The position numbers were made by a program, and so were the translations under genes. From Neoarius graeffei (lineage: Eukaryota > Chordata > Actinopteri > Siluriformes > Ariidae): 64,000 bases of DNA. The notes below the pieces were generated by a model. It was not told the origin of the DNA. It did not search any database and saw only the letters and a list, made by a program, of their open reading frames with translations. The stretch spans positions 32,950,698 through 33,014,697 of the forward strand of contig NC_083577.1 of the NCBI RefSeq assembly GCF_027579695.1, in the 5' to 3' direction. This document shows, one piece after another, positions 28,838-41,147 of the stretch (position 1 is the stretch's first letter; every line of letters starts with the position of its first letter).

Positions 28838-29910
28838 ACTACGCCATAACTGGTAAAATGTGACTGAATTGAACGAAATTACAATATGCGTATTACCAAC
28901 ATATAACAAAGAATCCTGTCAAGTTTCGTGAAATTCCTCCAAAAATTGTGAGAGGAGTTGATTTCAGAAGGTGAGTACAGACGGATGGACGGACATCGCC
29001 AAGATATAATCCCCCTTCAGGCCTTTCAGCCAGCAGGGAATAAAAATTGTGAGGGAAGTTGATTTCAGAAAGCAAGCACACCTTGATGAAATTGCCAAAG
29101 TACAAGTTTGTTAATAGTCAAGGGCATAACTCTGGTAAAATTTGCCCAAATTAAACGAAATTTCAATATGTGTATAACTGTCATATAACAAAGTCTTTTG
29201 CCAAGTTTGGTGAAATTCCTCCACAAATTGTGAGAGGAGTTGATTTCAGAAGAACGTACACCCTCAGGAAATTGTCAAAGTACAAGTTACGTAATCAAAG
29301 GTCAAAACTCTGGTCAAATTTTCACAAACAAAATTAAATTGCAGTATGCGTATTACCATCAAGGCCTTTTGCCAAACTTCGAGAAATTCGTCCAAAAATT
29401 GTGAGAGGAGTTGATGTCAGAAGGCGAGCACACCTTCATGAAACTGTGAAAGTACAAGGTTGTATATTCAGCCACAACTCTGGTAAAATGCGACCAAATT
29501 GAACAAAATAACAATATGCGTAGTATCAACATATAACAAGGCCTTTTGCCAAGTTTGGTGAAATTCCTCCATAAATTGTGAGAGGAGTTGATTTCAGAAG
29601 GAAAACATACACTCATGAAATTGTCAAAGTATAATAAGTTTGTTAATCAAGGGCTGTAACTCTGGTAAAATGCGACCGAATTTAACAAAATTACAATATG
29701 CGTAGTACTGATATATGACAAAGAATCCTGCCAAGTTTCGTGAAATTCCTCTTAAAATTGTGAGAGGAGTTGATTTCAGAAGGTGAGCACCCTTCCTGGG
29801 ATGGATGGATGGATGGATGGATGGATGGATGGATGGATGGATGGACGGATGGACGGACGGACATCGCCACGACATAATCCCCCTTTGGGCCTTTTGGCCA
29901 GCAGGGGATA
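28838..29910. repeat. Diverged tandem array (~170-182-bp period) C
   Basis: The block GAGAGGAGTTGATTTCAGAAG recurs near 28.95, 29.23, 29.40, 29.58 and 29.76 kb, with a variant at 29.05 kb. Ends with (GGAT)n, GGACGGACGGACATCG and a stem around GGCCTTTTGGCC. Confidence 0.8.
29798..29865. repeat. (GGAT)n repeat in array C
   Basis: About 12 GGAT units grading into GGAC units. Confidence 0.95.
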
Positions 29911-29929
29911 ACGATATTGCTTGCAAATT

Positions 29930-30660
29930 GGAAAGAAGTAGAAACTTCTTTCGAAAGACCAACACATGCCAGCCAATTGCATCTTTTCAAACTGCTGCAT
30001 CACAGGGCAGTGTAACACATTCCACCAAAAGTGCTATCTACCCTCTTCTACGTACATAAGTTTACAGACGCCCATGAGTTACTAGGATTGCTATGATTGA
30101 CAGGAGATAGAAAGTATGCCATCTCTCCTCTCCCATTCAAACAGCATGGCTAATTTTGCTCTCTTGTCTCCTTTACTGTGGGACTGTTGGGATTCAGCCA
30201 CCCATAAGCATAATGCATGGTTTATATCCATCAGTGTTGTAAGACAGCGCCCTCTCTTAGTGATGAATTCATTTATCCACACAGTCGAGCCATGGAATGT
30301 GATTCTGCGGCTGAATACATTTTCCAAAAGCAATGCATTAACAGTGGCGTTGTGAGGAGTAAATGACTTGTAAGTGACACCGAGATGCAATTCATGCATG
30401 CTGTGCCTAGTTTGGCTGTGTGTGTTGTCTGAATTGCAACACAAAGATCAGTGTTAAGCATCACACTCTCACACTCACGAGCACTCTCTCTACAAGATAA
30501 GCCGATCTTAACTTACTGGGCGGGCCTGACATATTTTCCGATCTGGTTCAGTGATGTATTTTGTGCCACGAATATGTATGACTTTGAATGACACAACTCA
30601 AAGCATGCACTTGAACCTAAGACACAAATCAATGCGCCAAAACCCCAACAATCCAGACAT
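29930..30660. other. Sequence without recognisable feature
   Basis: ORFs up to 117 codons are present on minus but show no known motif, codon signal or start context that would support a gene. Confidence 0.4.
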
Positions 30661-30666
30661 AACTGT

Positions 30667-31577
30667 TTAACCTTCATCCTACCAAGTGGGGTCCATCTGG
30701 ACCCCGCACCTATATGTTTGTTTGCCATTTTAAAAATATGTGACATACTGCCTCACCGTTTTATGAATTTGTCGGAATTTATGTCTTAATTAAAACACTA
30801 AAGCACCGGAAGATCAGCTTTTTGCATTGCGAAGGTATAATTAATTTGTTACTGGGGTCCAACCAGACCCCAGAGTAAACTTTATCTGTCTTTCATTTTA
30901 TAATTGAATAGCACACTGAAAGTAACTTCTTTTATTTCTTTTATGTTCCATAATGAAACTACCAAGGCATTCCTTCTTGGGGTCTGTGTGGACCCCACTG
31001 CTGCAATAAGCACAGGCTGCAAAACAAAAGCCCTAAATTATTTTACAATTACTTTTTTGTTTTAAATTCTGTAAGAAAAGACCTAAGTTGTAATCCAGAA
31101 TGTTTTACAGCTGCATGAGCTGCAAAAATCATGTATATAATGCCAATTTTTTTTTGTGGTGCTATAATTTGCTACATGTATGCTAGTTATTGCAATATTA
31201 TTGCAATGTTATTGCATTTATAATACATCATTGATATTCAGCCATAGTGGATTTTGTTCTTCAATAAAGTTATGTCTGTTTGCTGCATTGAATTGGTTCT
31301 TACTGCATTGATTTCAAGGTATTCCCTCCTGGGGTCCATACGGACCCCGCCTGGTAGTTTGTGTATGTAAAATTGGCTGGTAGGATGAAGGTTAAGTGTG
31401 TTCTTTATGCCTTGGGCCCTTTAGTGTGTTGCTGTTATTAATACAAGATGTTCTGAACAAAACTTATCTGGTGATTTTGTCTTTATAAGCTTTAATTTTA
31501 AAGAAAAGTATTGGGGTCCAAACGGACCCCACATGGTAAGATTAAGGTGTAAAATAGCATGGTAGGATGAGGGTTAA
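30667..31577. mobile_element. TTAA-flanked element with five GGGGTCC dyads, copy 2 (uninterrupted)
   Basis: 911 bp, collinear and nearly identical to the copy at 16543-17836 but without the SINE. Same TTAA borders, same internal end-like motif (31378-31395) and all five dyads; the second has one substitution (CCAGACCCC). Confidence 0.8.
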
Positions 31578-32171
31578 ACATTTTCAAGAATCTGGAGCAT
31601 ACTCGGAGGTTTTGTTTGACAATGCTATGATTGGAGCGTAACCAACATGGATTTCATCATACATGTATGAATCATAGTTCGAAATATCTGAGCAAAACTA
31701 TATCTGGATTCTGAGGTATGTCGCACAGTGAATGTAAGAGACTAGACTCTGTGAGAGTGTTAGTATGGGATCAAAATCAAGTACCAGCTAATGCCAGGGA
31801 GCTCCCATATCGTTAACATATCAAAATCCATTTGAAAAAGACAACAGTGAAGCATTACAGACTGGACTGCACTGCTGACCAAAATGATTTGTCTTTCATC
31901 TGGCACATCTGGTAAACATGATCCCAGCACAATATAAACCTTTAGTGATTGGATCGCTTGTATCTTTCCAAGACTACAATAATGATTAAAGGAAACCCCA
32001 TGCTGAAACGCATGAAATGTCTTTACACCGACATACTTTGATGGGTTTTGTGGTTCTGATGCTAATTTGATGGTTGAAGCTGTATTTTTGATTATTCCTG
32101 TGAGAAGTTAATGGTCAAGTTCTGCTCTGATGTCACAGGAGGACAGTGCTAGTGCAGATACAATGGCATTT

Positions 32172-32541
32172 AGAAGAAGAAGAAGAAGAAACTTTTATTT
32201 GTCACATGCACACTTCAAGCACAGAGAAATTCATCCTCTGCATTTAACCCATCTGAAGCAGTGAACACACGCACACAAACCCAGAGCAGTGGGCAGCTAT
32301 ACTACAGTGCCCAGGGAGCAGTCAGGGGTTCGGTACCTTGCTCAAGGGCACTTCAGTCCAAGGCCGCCCCACGTTAACCTAACTGCATGTCTTTGGACTG
32401 TGGGGGAAACCGGAGCACCCGGAGGAAACCCACGCAGACACAGGAAGAACATGCAAACTCCATACAGAAAGGCCCTCGCCGGCCACGGGGCTCGAACCCA
32501 GAACCTTCTTGCTGTGAGGTGACAGTGCTAACCACTACACC
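32172..32541 (-). mobile_element. SINE with DANA-like head/core and a different tail
   Basis: Shares head and core with the main family, but after the CATGCAGTTAGGTTAACGTG point it continues with CTTGAGCAAGGTACC... and ends TGTGACAAATAAAAGTTTCT and a (CTT)n run. Same layout at 62906-63278. Confidence 0.85.
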
Positions 32542-32568
32542 TAATTAGCATTTTTTTAAAATATATTC

Positions 32569-32604
32569 GGGCGGCACGGTGGTGTAGCGGTTAGTGATTA
32601 GTGG
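32569..32604 (+). mobile_element. SINE head fragment
   Basis: Only GGGCGGCACGGTGGTGTAGC and GGTTAGTG remain; the rest is unrelated. Confidence 0.7.
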
Positions 32605-33093
32605 TTTTCACCGATTTAGGCTAATCAGTGAAAACTTTTCAGCAATCTCAAACATAAGGGACAACAGGCAGGTTTTGCTGTTAGCTCCTAAACATAAACA
32701 CACTTCTGTCCACACTCATCAATTTCCTGTGATTTTCGATGTCGTATTACTGAAAAATCCGACGTAGAAGTCGTGGACACGTCAGACCCCAAGCTTCAGA
32801 ATGCAATGCAGCTATACAGCACAATTGAACTGTTATGGCTAGTTCGCAATCTGTGAGATGATAAGTCCAGTAGCATTGGTGATATGACTACGAAAGTTGA
32901 AGCTTTAGAGCCTTATCTGTTTGAGCAGTGTGTACAGATGACAAGGAAGAGATTAAAGCACCGCTGCATCGCTCTCTTTAGGTAGAGATGAACTTCCACT
33001 TGTGCCTAGATCAGCAAATAGATGAACATCATTGTGGATAATATAAGAAACCTTTAACCAAAGGGAATTTTTTTTGTATAATTCAAGATAGCA

Positions 33094-33955
33094 TCTCATC
33101 TCATTATCTCTAGCCGCTTTATCCTTCTACAGGGTCACAGGCAAGCTGGAGCCTATCCCAGCTGACTACGGGCGAAAGGCGGGGTACACCCTGGACAAGT
33201 CGCCAGGTCATCACAGGGCTGACACATATGCTGCGTTCATGTGCTATGGGAATTATGGTAAATACCAAACGCCGACATGGAAAGCACATATGAACGCCCC
33301 CTCTTGTGGTATTTTCCACTGGGCAACTCGTAGAAAATTTTGATACACGAGTTGCCGAGATGAGATGAACTTTAACCTTTTCAACATGGCGGCGAGCGGT
33401 ACAAGACACTTGAATGTTAAGCACTATACGCTACTAAAGGTTTTTTTTTACTAGTACTAGTGGGTAGTTTTTGTGTCTATGCAATGTTGCGTCATTAACA
33501 AGTGTAATATAATACGCTAGAAATCTGTTTCCTTTAAAAATGTGTTGTTATGGTTTGTTTTTACCTATCCAGAGCAGACGCTATTGCTAACGATAGCTAA
33601 CTAACTATTGCTAACTTGAATCTGGTCCACCATCTTTAATTTGTCAACAACAACAAAAGCATGTGAACACAACACACTGGTAAATACCACTTCCCAAATG
33701 GAAAATATCTTCTTCCCATAGCACATGAATGCAGCAATAGACACAGACAACCATTCACACTCACGGTCAATTTAGAGTCACCAGTTAACCTAACCTGCAT
33801 GTCTTTGGACTGTGGGGGAAACCGGAGCACCCGGAGGAAACCCACACGGACAACATGCAAACTCCACACAGAAAGGCCCTCGCCGGCCCCGGGGCTCGAA
33901 CCCAGGACCTTCTTGCTGTGAGGCGACAGCGCTAACCACTACACCACCGTGCCGC
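33094..33955 (-). mobile_element. SINE (DANA/Mermaid-like) split by a MITE
   Basis: Tail half 33094-33238 and head half 33737-33955 join across the MITE. Outer target duplication TCAAGATAGCAT. Confidence 0.92.
33239..33736. mobile_element. MITE nested in a SINE
   Basis: 498 bp with ends TGCTGCGTTCATGTGCTATG and the inverse (CATAGCACATGAATGCAGCA; one mismatch). ATA on both sides (33236-33238, 33737-33739) is a single triplet in intact SINE copies, so it is the target duplication. Confidence 0.8.
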
Positions 33956-33984
33956 CTCAAGATAGCATATTGATTATAAATCAG

Positions 33985-34570
33985 CATGGTGGTATAGTGG
34001 CTAGCACTGTTGACTCACAGCAAGAATGCTCTGGGTTCAAGCCCAGTGGCCTTTTTGTGTGGAGTTTGCATGTTCGCCCCGTGTCTGTGTGGGTTTCCTC
34101 CGGGTGACAAATATGTGCGATTAGGTTAACATGGAGCAGCTATGGGCTGAAGTTGGGCTGAAGTGTTCTTGAGCAAGGCTCCTAACCCCCAACTGCTCCC
34201 TGGGCGCTGTAGCATAGCTTCCCACTGGTCTGGGTATGTGTGTGTACACGTGTGTGTTCACTGCTTCAGGTGGGTTAACCCTTTGGTGACTGACCCCTTG
34301 AAAATGGTTCCTCCAGGAACGATGACGTTTCAGTTGTCAAGACAACGGAAAAACTAAAATACAAAAACAGAAAGATACGTCACAATGCTCTTGTGCACAA
34401 AACAAAATGCTCTTGTATTTGTATTTTAGTTTTTCCATTGTCTTGACAACTGAAATGTCATGGTTCCTGGAGGAACCATTTTCAAGGGGTCAGTCACCAA
34501 AGGGTAACACAGAGAGGAATTTCACAAGTGTACGTGTGATAAATAAAATTGTTGTTGTTCTTCTTTTTCT
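33985..34570 (+). mobile_element. SINE of the alternative-tail type, split by palindromic MITE
   Basis: Diverged head (CAGCATGGTGGTATAGTGGC), core, and the CTTGAGCAAGGCTCC tail. After the MITE the end reads GTGATAAATAAAATTG and (GTT)n. Confidence 0.8.
34279..34504. mobile_element. Palindromic TTAA MITE, copy A
   Basis: 226-bp near-complete palindrome starting CCCTTTGGTGACTGACCCCT and ending with its inverse. Left TTAA is intact, right reduced to TAA. Inserted in a SINE. Likely piggyBac-type by target site. Confidence 0.8.
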
Positions 34571-34910
34571 TCTAAATATTGATTTGCATGTCATTCAGGG
34601 TGGAGGGGTTTTTTTTCTTTAAAAATAATAGATTATTCAAACTTCTTTGACCATTCAGATGCTCTGGTTTTAAAGATTAGACTCCTTTGTGAGGTATAAT
34701 AAGGAACAACCACTTCATCAAGCTACGAGCTGATGTGTCACCGCACTGAGTGATCATCAGACATGACAACAATACTTCTTTTGTACAACATGACCACATC
34801 TCACATTTGAGCTGTTCTGCACATTTTAAGAACTGAATGCTGCGTTGTATTTCCCTGAAGAATCAACATCTGTCTTCACTGTCATGTACGAGCATTATTA
34901 TTATTATTCA

Positions 34911-35270
34911 TCTCATCTCATTATCTCTAGCCGCTTTATCCTGTTCTGCAGGGTCGCAGGCAAGCTGGAGCCTATCCCAGCTGACTACGGGCGAAAGGCG
35001 GGGTACACCCTGGACAAGCCGCCAGGTCATCACAGGGCTGACACACCATGACAACCATTCACACTCACGGCCAATTTAGAGTCACCAGTTAACCCAACCT
35101 GCATGTCTTTGGACTGTAGGGGAAACCGGAGCACCCGGAGGAAACCCACGTGGACACGGGGAGAACATGCAAACTCCACACAGAAAGGCCTTCGCCGGCC
35201 CCGGGGCTCGAACCCAGGACCTTCTCGCTGTGAGGTGACAGCGCTAACCACTACACCACTGTGTCTCCCC
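34911..35270 (-). mobile_element. SINE (DANA/Mermaid-like)
   Basis: Full length on minus between TTATTATTATT runs (probable target duplication). One internal deletion near 35050-35070. Confidence 0.9.
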
Positions 35271-35307
35271 TTTATTATTATTAGTAGTAGTAGTAGTATT
35301 TCCCAGT

Positions 35308-35907
35308 GGGCGGCACGGTGGTGTAGTGGTTAGCACTGTCGCCTCACAGCAAGAAGATCCTGGGTTTGAGCCCCGTGGCCGGCGAGGGCCTTTCTGTGTG
35401 GAGTTTGCATGTTCTCCCCGTGTCCGCGTGGGTTTCCTCCGGGTGCTCCGGTTTCCCCCACAGTCCAAAGACATGCAGGCTAGGTTAACCCTTTGGTGAC
35501 TGACCCCTTGAAAATGGTTCCTCCAGGAACCATGACATTTCAGTTGTCAAGACAATGGAAAAACTAAAATACAAGAGCATTTTGTTTTGTGCACAAGAGC
35601 ATTGTGACGTATCTTTCTGTTTTTGTATTTTAGTTTTTCCGTTGTCTTGACAACTGAAATGTCATCGTTCCTGCAGGAACCATTTTCAAGGGGTCAGTCA
35701 CCAAAGGGTTAACTGGTGACTCTAAATTGACCGTAGGTGTGAATGTGAGTGTGAATGGTTGTCTGTGTCTATGTGTCAGCCCTGTGATGACCTGGCGACT
35801 TGTCCAGGGTGTACCCCGCCTTTCGCCCGTAGTCAGCTGGGATAGGCTCCAGCTTGCCTGCGACCCTGTAGAAGGATAAAGCGGCTAGAGATAATGAGAT
35901 GAGATGA
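35308..35907 (+). mobile_element. SINE (DANA/Mermaid-like) split by palindromic MITE
   Basis: Head/core 35308-35488 and tail 35713-35907; target duplication GTATTTCCCAGT. The MITE used the TTAA of the SINE core. Confidence 0.93.
35489..35708. mobile_element. Palindromic TTAA MITE, copy B
   Basis: 220-bp palindrome of the same family, inserted in the opposite orientation, with perfect TTAA on both sides (35485-35488, 35709-35712). The TTAA is the one inside the GGTTAACTGG of the host SINE. Confidence 0.85.
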
Positions 35908-36469
35908 GTATTTCCCAGTCTTCTTTGAGTGGTTTTCACCCAAAATGTCGAAAACTAGCACTCTGCTCCTTGGCTGCCTTCTCAAAAGTTTCCATTCAGT
36001 CTGGGTTGCCAGATTGTGACTCACAATTGTGGACGTTATTCAACCAATTGATGGCTTGATGGATAGGGTCCAAATATTTAGCTGTTATATATGGAGTGAT
36101 CGTTAGGGAATGTTATTAGGAAGTTTAGATTTATTTTACAGGTTGAGAATATACAGTAGTTAGAATCAGATCTATTAATCTGGCAACCCTGAATGTGGGT
36201 ATGATGGGAGACTCTCACAGGAGCAGCTGGTGTAAGGTTTACAAGAAAGAAAGAAAGAAAAGCAAAAAGATATGTGTCCTGTCTGACATTGATTGATAAA
36301 CTATATGTTGGACAAGCAGGCTGTGCCTTTCTATACTGTTTACCGCACATTTTTAGTGTTTATTTAGATGTATGTATGTATTTATTTATTTATTTATTTA
36401 TATCTGATCTGACAGCTGCATGCCAAAGAGTAGAGAGCCGGAAACAGACACTCCTTCAAGTTTCAAGCT

Positions 36470-36471
36470 GA

Positions 36472-36519
<48 letters not shown>

Positions 36520-36545
36520 GTCTGTCTGTCTGTCTGTCTGTCCAT
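36470..36545. repeat. Compound microsatellite (TC)n(AC)n(GTCT)n
   Basis: Three adjacent simple repeats: CT run, CA run, then GTCT units. Confidence 0.95.
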
Positions 36546-36703
36546 CCCTAATAGTCCTGTTAGTCGAAACAAGCTTTCTGATCAGAGAACTTACCAGAGA
36601 TCTTGCCTTGTTGAGAAGGGCTGTGTTCCAATCCCTTCCCCACATGCCCTTAATCTCAGTGTAGACGTTGTTTATTCAACAGGTTCTCCTTTACACTCGA
36701 GAG

Positions 36704-37771
36704 CACCCAGCACTGTCTCCTTCTCCTCCTCCTCCTCCTTCTTCTTCTCCTTCTTCTTCCGCTCTCGTCAAATTACTCTGCAACAAATCTTCACATCGCA
36801 ACTGCAGATGCTATAAATAGAAAAAGACAGAATGGGCTGGACGACACAACGCTCCACTTTTCTGCGAAATTACAGAACAGTTTCCGCTCTGCTCTTTTCT
36901 TTCTACATCCTTCAAACACAAGCTACAGTGTAATTACTGTGTACAAGCTACAAGCTACAAGCTAGCTCTTCCCCCGACAGTGGTGTTCACCAGATGTTCC
37001 AGCTTTCCCCGCTTGACAAAGTGGACTATTCCATTTCCATCTCTCTCTCTCTCTCTCTCTCTCTGACCAGTTTTGATATGAGCACATTTGGCTGGTCCTC
37101 ATTATACCCTCACTGGCCACTTTAATTAATTAATAGGAACTTGTTCTTCATTCTAAGACTCCTGTTCTCGGCTGCAGGAGCGGAACCCAGTGTGTTCTTC
37201 TGCTGTTGCAGGCTGAGATGCTTTTCTGCTCACCACGGTTGTAAAGAGTGATTATATGAGTTACGACAGTATATCCTTCCTGGCAGCTCGAACCAATCTG
37301 GTCATTTTCCTCTGATCTCTCTTATCATTTGTTTTCATTGTCAGTCATTCGATGTTTTTTGTTTTTCGCACCATTCTGTGGAAACTCTGCAGACTGTTGT
37401 GTGTGGAAACCCCAGGAGATCAGCAGTTTGTGAAATACTTAAACCAGTTCATCTGGCTCAAACCAACACCCAGCACTGTCTCCTCCTTCTTCTTCTTCTT
37501 CTTCTTCTTCCGCTCTCGTCAAATTACTCTGCAACAAATCTTCACGCTATAAATAGAAAAAGACAGAATGGGCTGGTTGACACAACGCTCCACTTTTCGG
37601 CGAAATTACAGAACAGTTTCCGCTCTGCTCTTTTCTTTCTACATCCTTCAAACACAAGCTACAGTGTAGTTACTGTGTACAAGCTACAAACTACAAGCTA
37701 GCTCTTCCCCCGACAGTGGTGTTCACCAGATGTTCCAGCTTTCCCCGCTTGACAAAGTGGACTATTCCATT

Positions 37772-37811
<40 letters not shown>

Positions 37812-38935
37812 CAGTTTTGATATGAGCACATTTGGCTGGTCCTCATTATACCCTCACTTTAATTAATTAATAGGAACTCGTTCTTCATTCTAAGACTCCT
37901 GTTCTCGGCTGCAGGAGCGGAACCCAGTGTGTTCTTCTGCGGTTGCAGGCTGAGATGCTTTTCTGCTCACCACGGTTGTAAAGAGTGATTATATGAGTTA
38001 CGACAGTATATCCTTCCTGGCAGCTCGAACCAATCTGGTCATTTTCCTCTGATCTCTCTTATCATTTGTTTTCACCCAAAGAACTTTCAGTCATTCAATG
38101 TTTTTTTGTTTTTCGCACCATTCTGTGGAAACTCTACAGGCTGTTGTGTGTGGAAACCCCAGGAGATCAGCAGTTTGTGAAATACTCAAACCAGTTCATC
38201 TGGCTCAAACCAACACCCAGCACTGTCTCCTCCATCTTCTTCTTCCGCTCTTGTCAAATTACTCTGCAACAAATCTTCACATCGCAACTGCAGATGCTAT
38301 AAATAGAAAAAGACAGAATGGGCTGGATGACACAATGCTCCACTTTTCGGCGAAATTACAGAACAGTTTCCGCTCTGCACTTTTCTTTCTACATCCTTCA
38401 AACACAAGCTACAGTGTAGTTACTGTGTACAAGCTACAAGCTAGCTCTTCCCCCGACAGTGGTGTTCACCAGATGTTCCAGCTTTCCCTGCTTGACAAAA
38501 TGGACTATTCCATTTCCATCTCTCTCTCTCTCTGACCAGTTTTGATATGAGCACATTTGGCTGGTCCTCATTATACCCTCACTGGCCACTTTAATTAATT
38601 AATAGGAACTTGTTCTTCATTCTAAGACTCCTGTTCTCGGCTGCAGGAGCGGAACCCAGTGTGTTCTTCTGCTGTTGCAGGCTGAGATGCTTTTCTGCTC
38701 ACCACGGTTGTAAAGAGTGATTATATGAGTTACGACAGTATATCCTTCCTGCCAGCTCGAACCAATCTGGTCATTCTCCTCTGATGTTTCTTATCATTTG
38801 TTTTCACTGTCAGTCATTCGATGTTTTTTGTTTTTCGCACCATTCTGTGGAAACTCTACAGGCTGTTGTGTGTGAAAACCCCAGGAGATCAGCAGTTTGT
38901 GAAATACTCAAACCACTCCATCTGGCTCAAACCAA
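36704..38935. repeat. Three tandem copies of a ~750-bp unit
   Basis: Units 36704-37466 (763 bp), 37467-38213 (747 bp) and 38214-38935 (722 bp). Length differences are mostly in CTTCTT and CTCTCT runs. Each unit ends inside a DNA transposon; only after the third does the transposon continue to its true right end (39113). Each junction reads CACCCA. Confidence 0.9.
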
Positions 38936-39113
38936 CACCCATGCCACCAAACAACCCATTCTGATGTTTGAACATTGTGAACATTAACTGAAGCTCTTGA
39001 TTTGTATCTGCATGATTTTGTGCATTGTGCTGCTGTCAAGGGGTCGTCTGATTAGAGAACTGCATCAAACAGCAGGTCGATGGGTGTACTTAATAAAGTG
39101 GCTGATGAGTGTA
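38574..39113. mobile_element. DNA transposon, complete in the last tandem unit
   Basis: Left end near 38574 (CCTCACTGGCCACTTTAATT) and right end AATAAAGTGGCTGATGAGTG are partly inverted, bordered by TATA. About 540 bp, no ORF. Truncated copies lie in the two preceding tandem units, and a related copy at about 24.86-25.37 kb. Confidence 0.65.
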
Positions 39114-39117
39114 TATA

Positions 39118-39470
39118 TATCCATCCATCCATCCATTATCTGTAGCCGCTTATCCTGTTTTACAGGGTCGCTGGATCCTATCCCAGCTGACCATGGGTGA
39201 GAGGCGGGGTACACCCTGGACAAGTTGCCAGGTTATCACAGGGCTGACACAGAGACAAACAAACCAACCATTCACACTCACATTCACACCTACGGTTAAT
39301 TTAGAGCCACCAATTAGCCTAACCTGCATGTCTTTGGACTGTGGGGGAAACCGGAGCACCCAGAGGAAACCCACGCGGACACGGGGAGAACATGCAAACT
39401 CCGCACAGAAAGACCCTTGCCGGCCACGGGGCTCGAACCCGGACCTTCTTGCTGTGAGGCGACAGTGCTA
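39118..39470 (-). mobile_element. SINE (DANA/Mermaid-like), old copy with CCAT tail
   Basis: The 3' end reads GGATAAGCGGCTACAGATAA and (TGGA)n on minus; the head is cut at CAGTGCTA by a TG/TA repeat. Confidence 0.88.
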
Positions 39471-39493
39471 TATGTGTGTGTGTGTTAAAACTG

Positions 39494-39494
<1 letters not shown>

Positions 39495-39542
<48 letters not shown>
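39495..39542. repeat. (TA)n microsatellite, left of Tc1
   Basis: About 24 TA units; continues on the other side of the Tc1 insertion at 41151-41200 and after the SINE at 41617-41668. Confidence 0.95.
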
Positions 39543-39545
<3 letters not shown>

Positions 39546-41147
39546 TGGTGCTTGAAAGTTTGTGAACCCTTTAGAATTTTCTGTATTTCTGCATAAATAT
39601 GACCTAAAACATCATCTGATTTTCACACAAGTCCTAAAAGTAGATAAAGAGAACCCAGTTAAACAAATGAGATAAAAATATTAAACTTGGTCATTTATTT
39701 ATTGAGGAAAATGATCCAATATTACATATCTGTGAGTGGCAAAAGTATGTGAACCTTTGCTTTCAGTATCTGGTGTGACCCCCTTGTGCAGCAATAACTG
39801 CAACTAAACGTTTCCGGTAACTGTTGATCAGTGCTGCACACCGGCTTGGAGGAATTTTAGCCCGTTCGTCCATACAGAACAGCTTCAACTCTGGGATGTT
39901 GGTGGGTTTCCTCACATAAACTGCTCGCTTCAGGTCCTTCCACAACATTTCCATTGGATTAAGGTCAGGACTTTGACTTGGCCATTCCAGAACATTAACT
40001 TTATTCTTCTTTAACCATTCTTTGGTAGAACGACTTGTGTGCTTAGGGTCGTTGTCTTGCTGCATGACCCACCTTCTCTTGAGATTCAGTTCATGGACAG
40101 ATGTCCTGACATTTTCCTTTAGAATTCGCTGGTATAATTCAGAATTCGTTGTTCCATCAGTGATGGCAAGCTGTCCTGGCCCAGATGCAGCAAAACAGGC
40201 CCAAACCATGATTCTACCACCACCATGTTTCACAGATGGGATAAGGGTCTTATGCTGGAATGCAGTGTTTTCCTTTCTCCAAACATAACGCTTGTCATTT
40301 AAACCAGAAAATTCTATTTTGGTCTCATCTGTCCACAGAACATTTTTCCAATAGCCTTCTGGCTTGTCCACGTGATCTTTAGCAAACTGCAGATGAGCAG
40401 CAATGTTCTTTTTGGAGAGCAGTGGCTTTCTCCTTGCAACCCTGCCATGCACACCATTGTTGTTCAGTGTTCTCCTGATGGTGGACTCATGAACATTAAC
40501 ATTAGCCAGTGTGAGAGAGGCCTTCAGTTGCTTAGAAGTTACCCTGGGGTCCTTTATGACCTCGCCGACTATTACACGCCTTGCTCTTGGAGTGATCTTT
40601 GTTGGCCGCCCACTCCTGGGGAGGGTAACAATGGTCTTGAATTCCCTCTATTTGTACACAATCTGTCTGACTGTGGATTGGTGGAGTCCAAACTCTTTAG
40701 AGATGGTTTTGTAACCTTTTCCAGCCTGAGGAGCATCAACAACGCTTTTTCTGAGGTCTTCAGAAATCTCCTTTGTTCGTGCCATGATACACTTCCACAA
40801 ACGTGTTGTGAAGATCAGACTTTGATAGATCCCTGTTCTTTAAATAAAACAGGGTGCCCACTCACACCTGATTGTCATCCCATTGATTGAAAACACCTGA
40901 CTCTAATTTCACCTTCAAATTAACTGCTAATCCTAGAGGTTCACATACTTTTGCCACTCACAGATATGTAATATTGGATCATTTTCCTCAATAAATAAAT
41001 GACCAAGTATAATATTTTTGTCTCATTTGTTTAACTGCATTCTCTTGATCTACTTTTAGGACTTGTGTGAAAATCTGATGATGTTTTAGGTCATATTTAT
41101 GCAGAAATATCGAAAATTCTAAAGGGTTCACAAACTTTCAAGCACCA

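Larger units (their letters stand above)
31590..33090. other. Intergenic sequence apart from SINEs
   Basis: Outside the SINEs at 32172-32541 and 32569-32604 nothing is recognised. Confidence 0.4.

Noticed and set aside
36470-36545. CRISPR-like regularity
   Set aside because: Compound microsatellite in a vertebrate genome; no spacers.
40372-40890. 172-codon plus-strand ORF
   Set aside because: Antisense shadow of the Tc1 transposase N-terminus.
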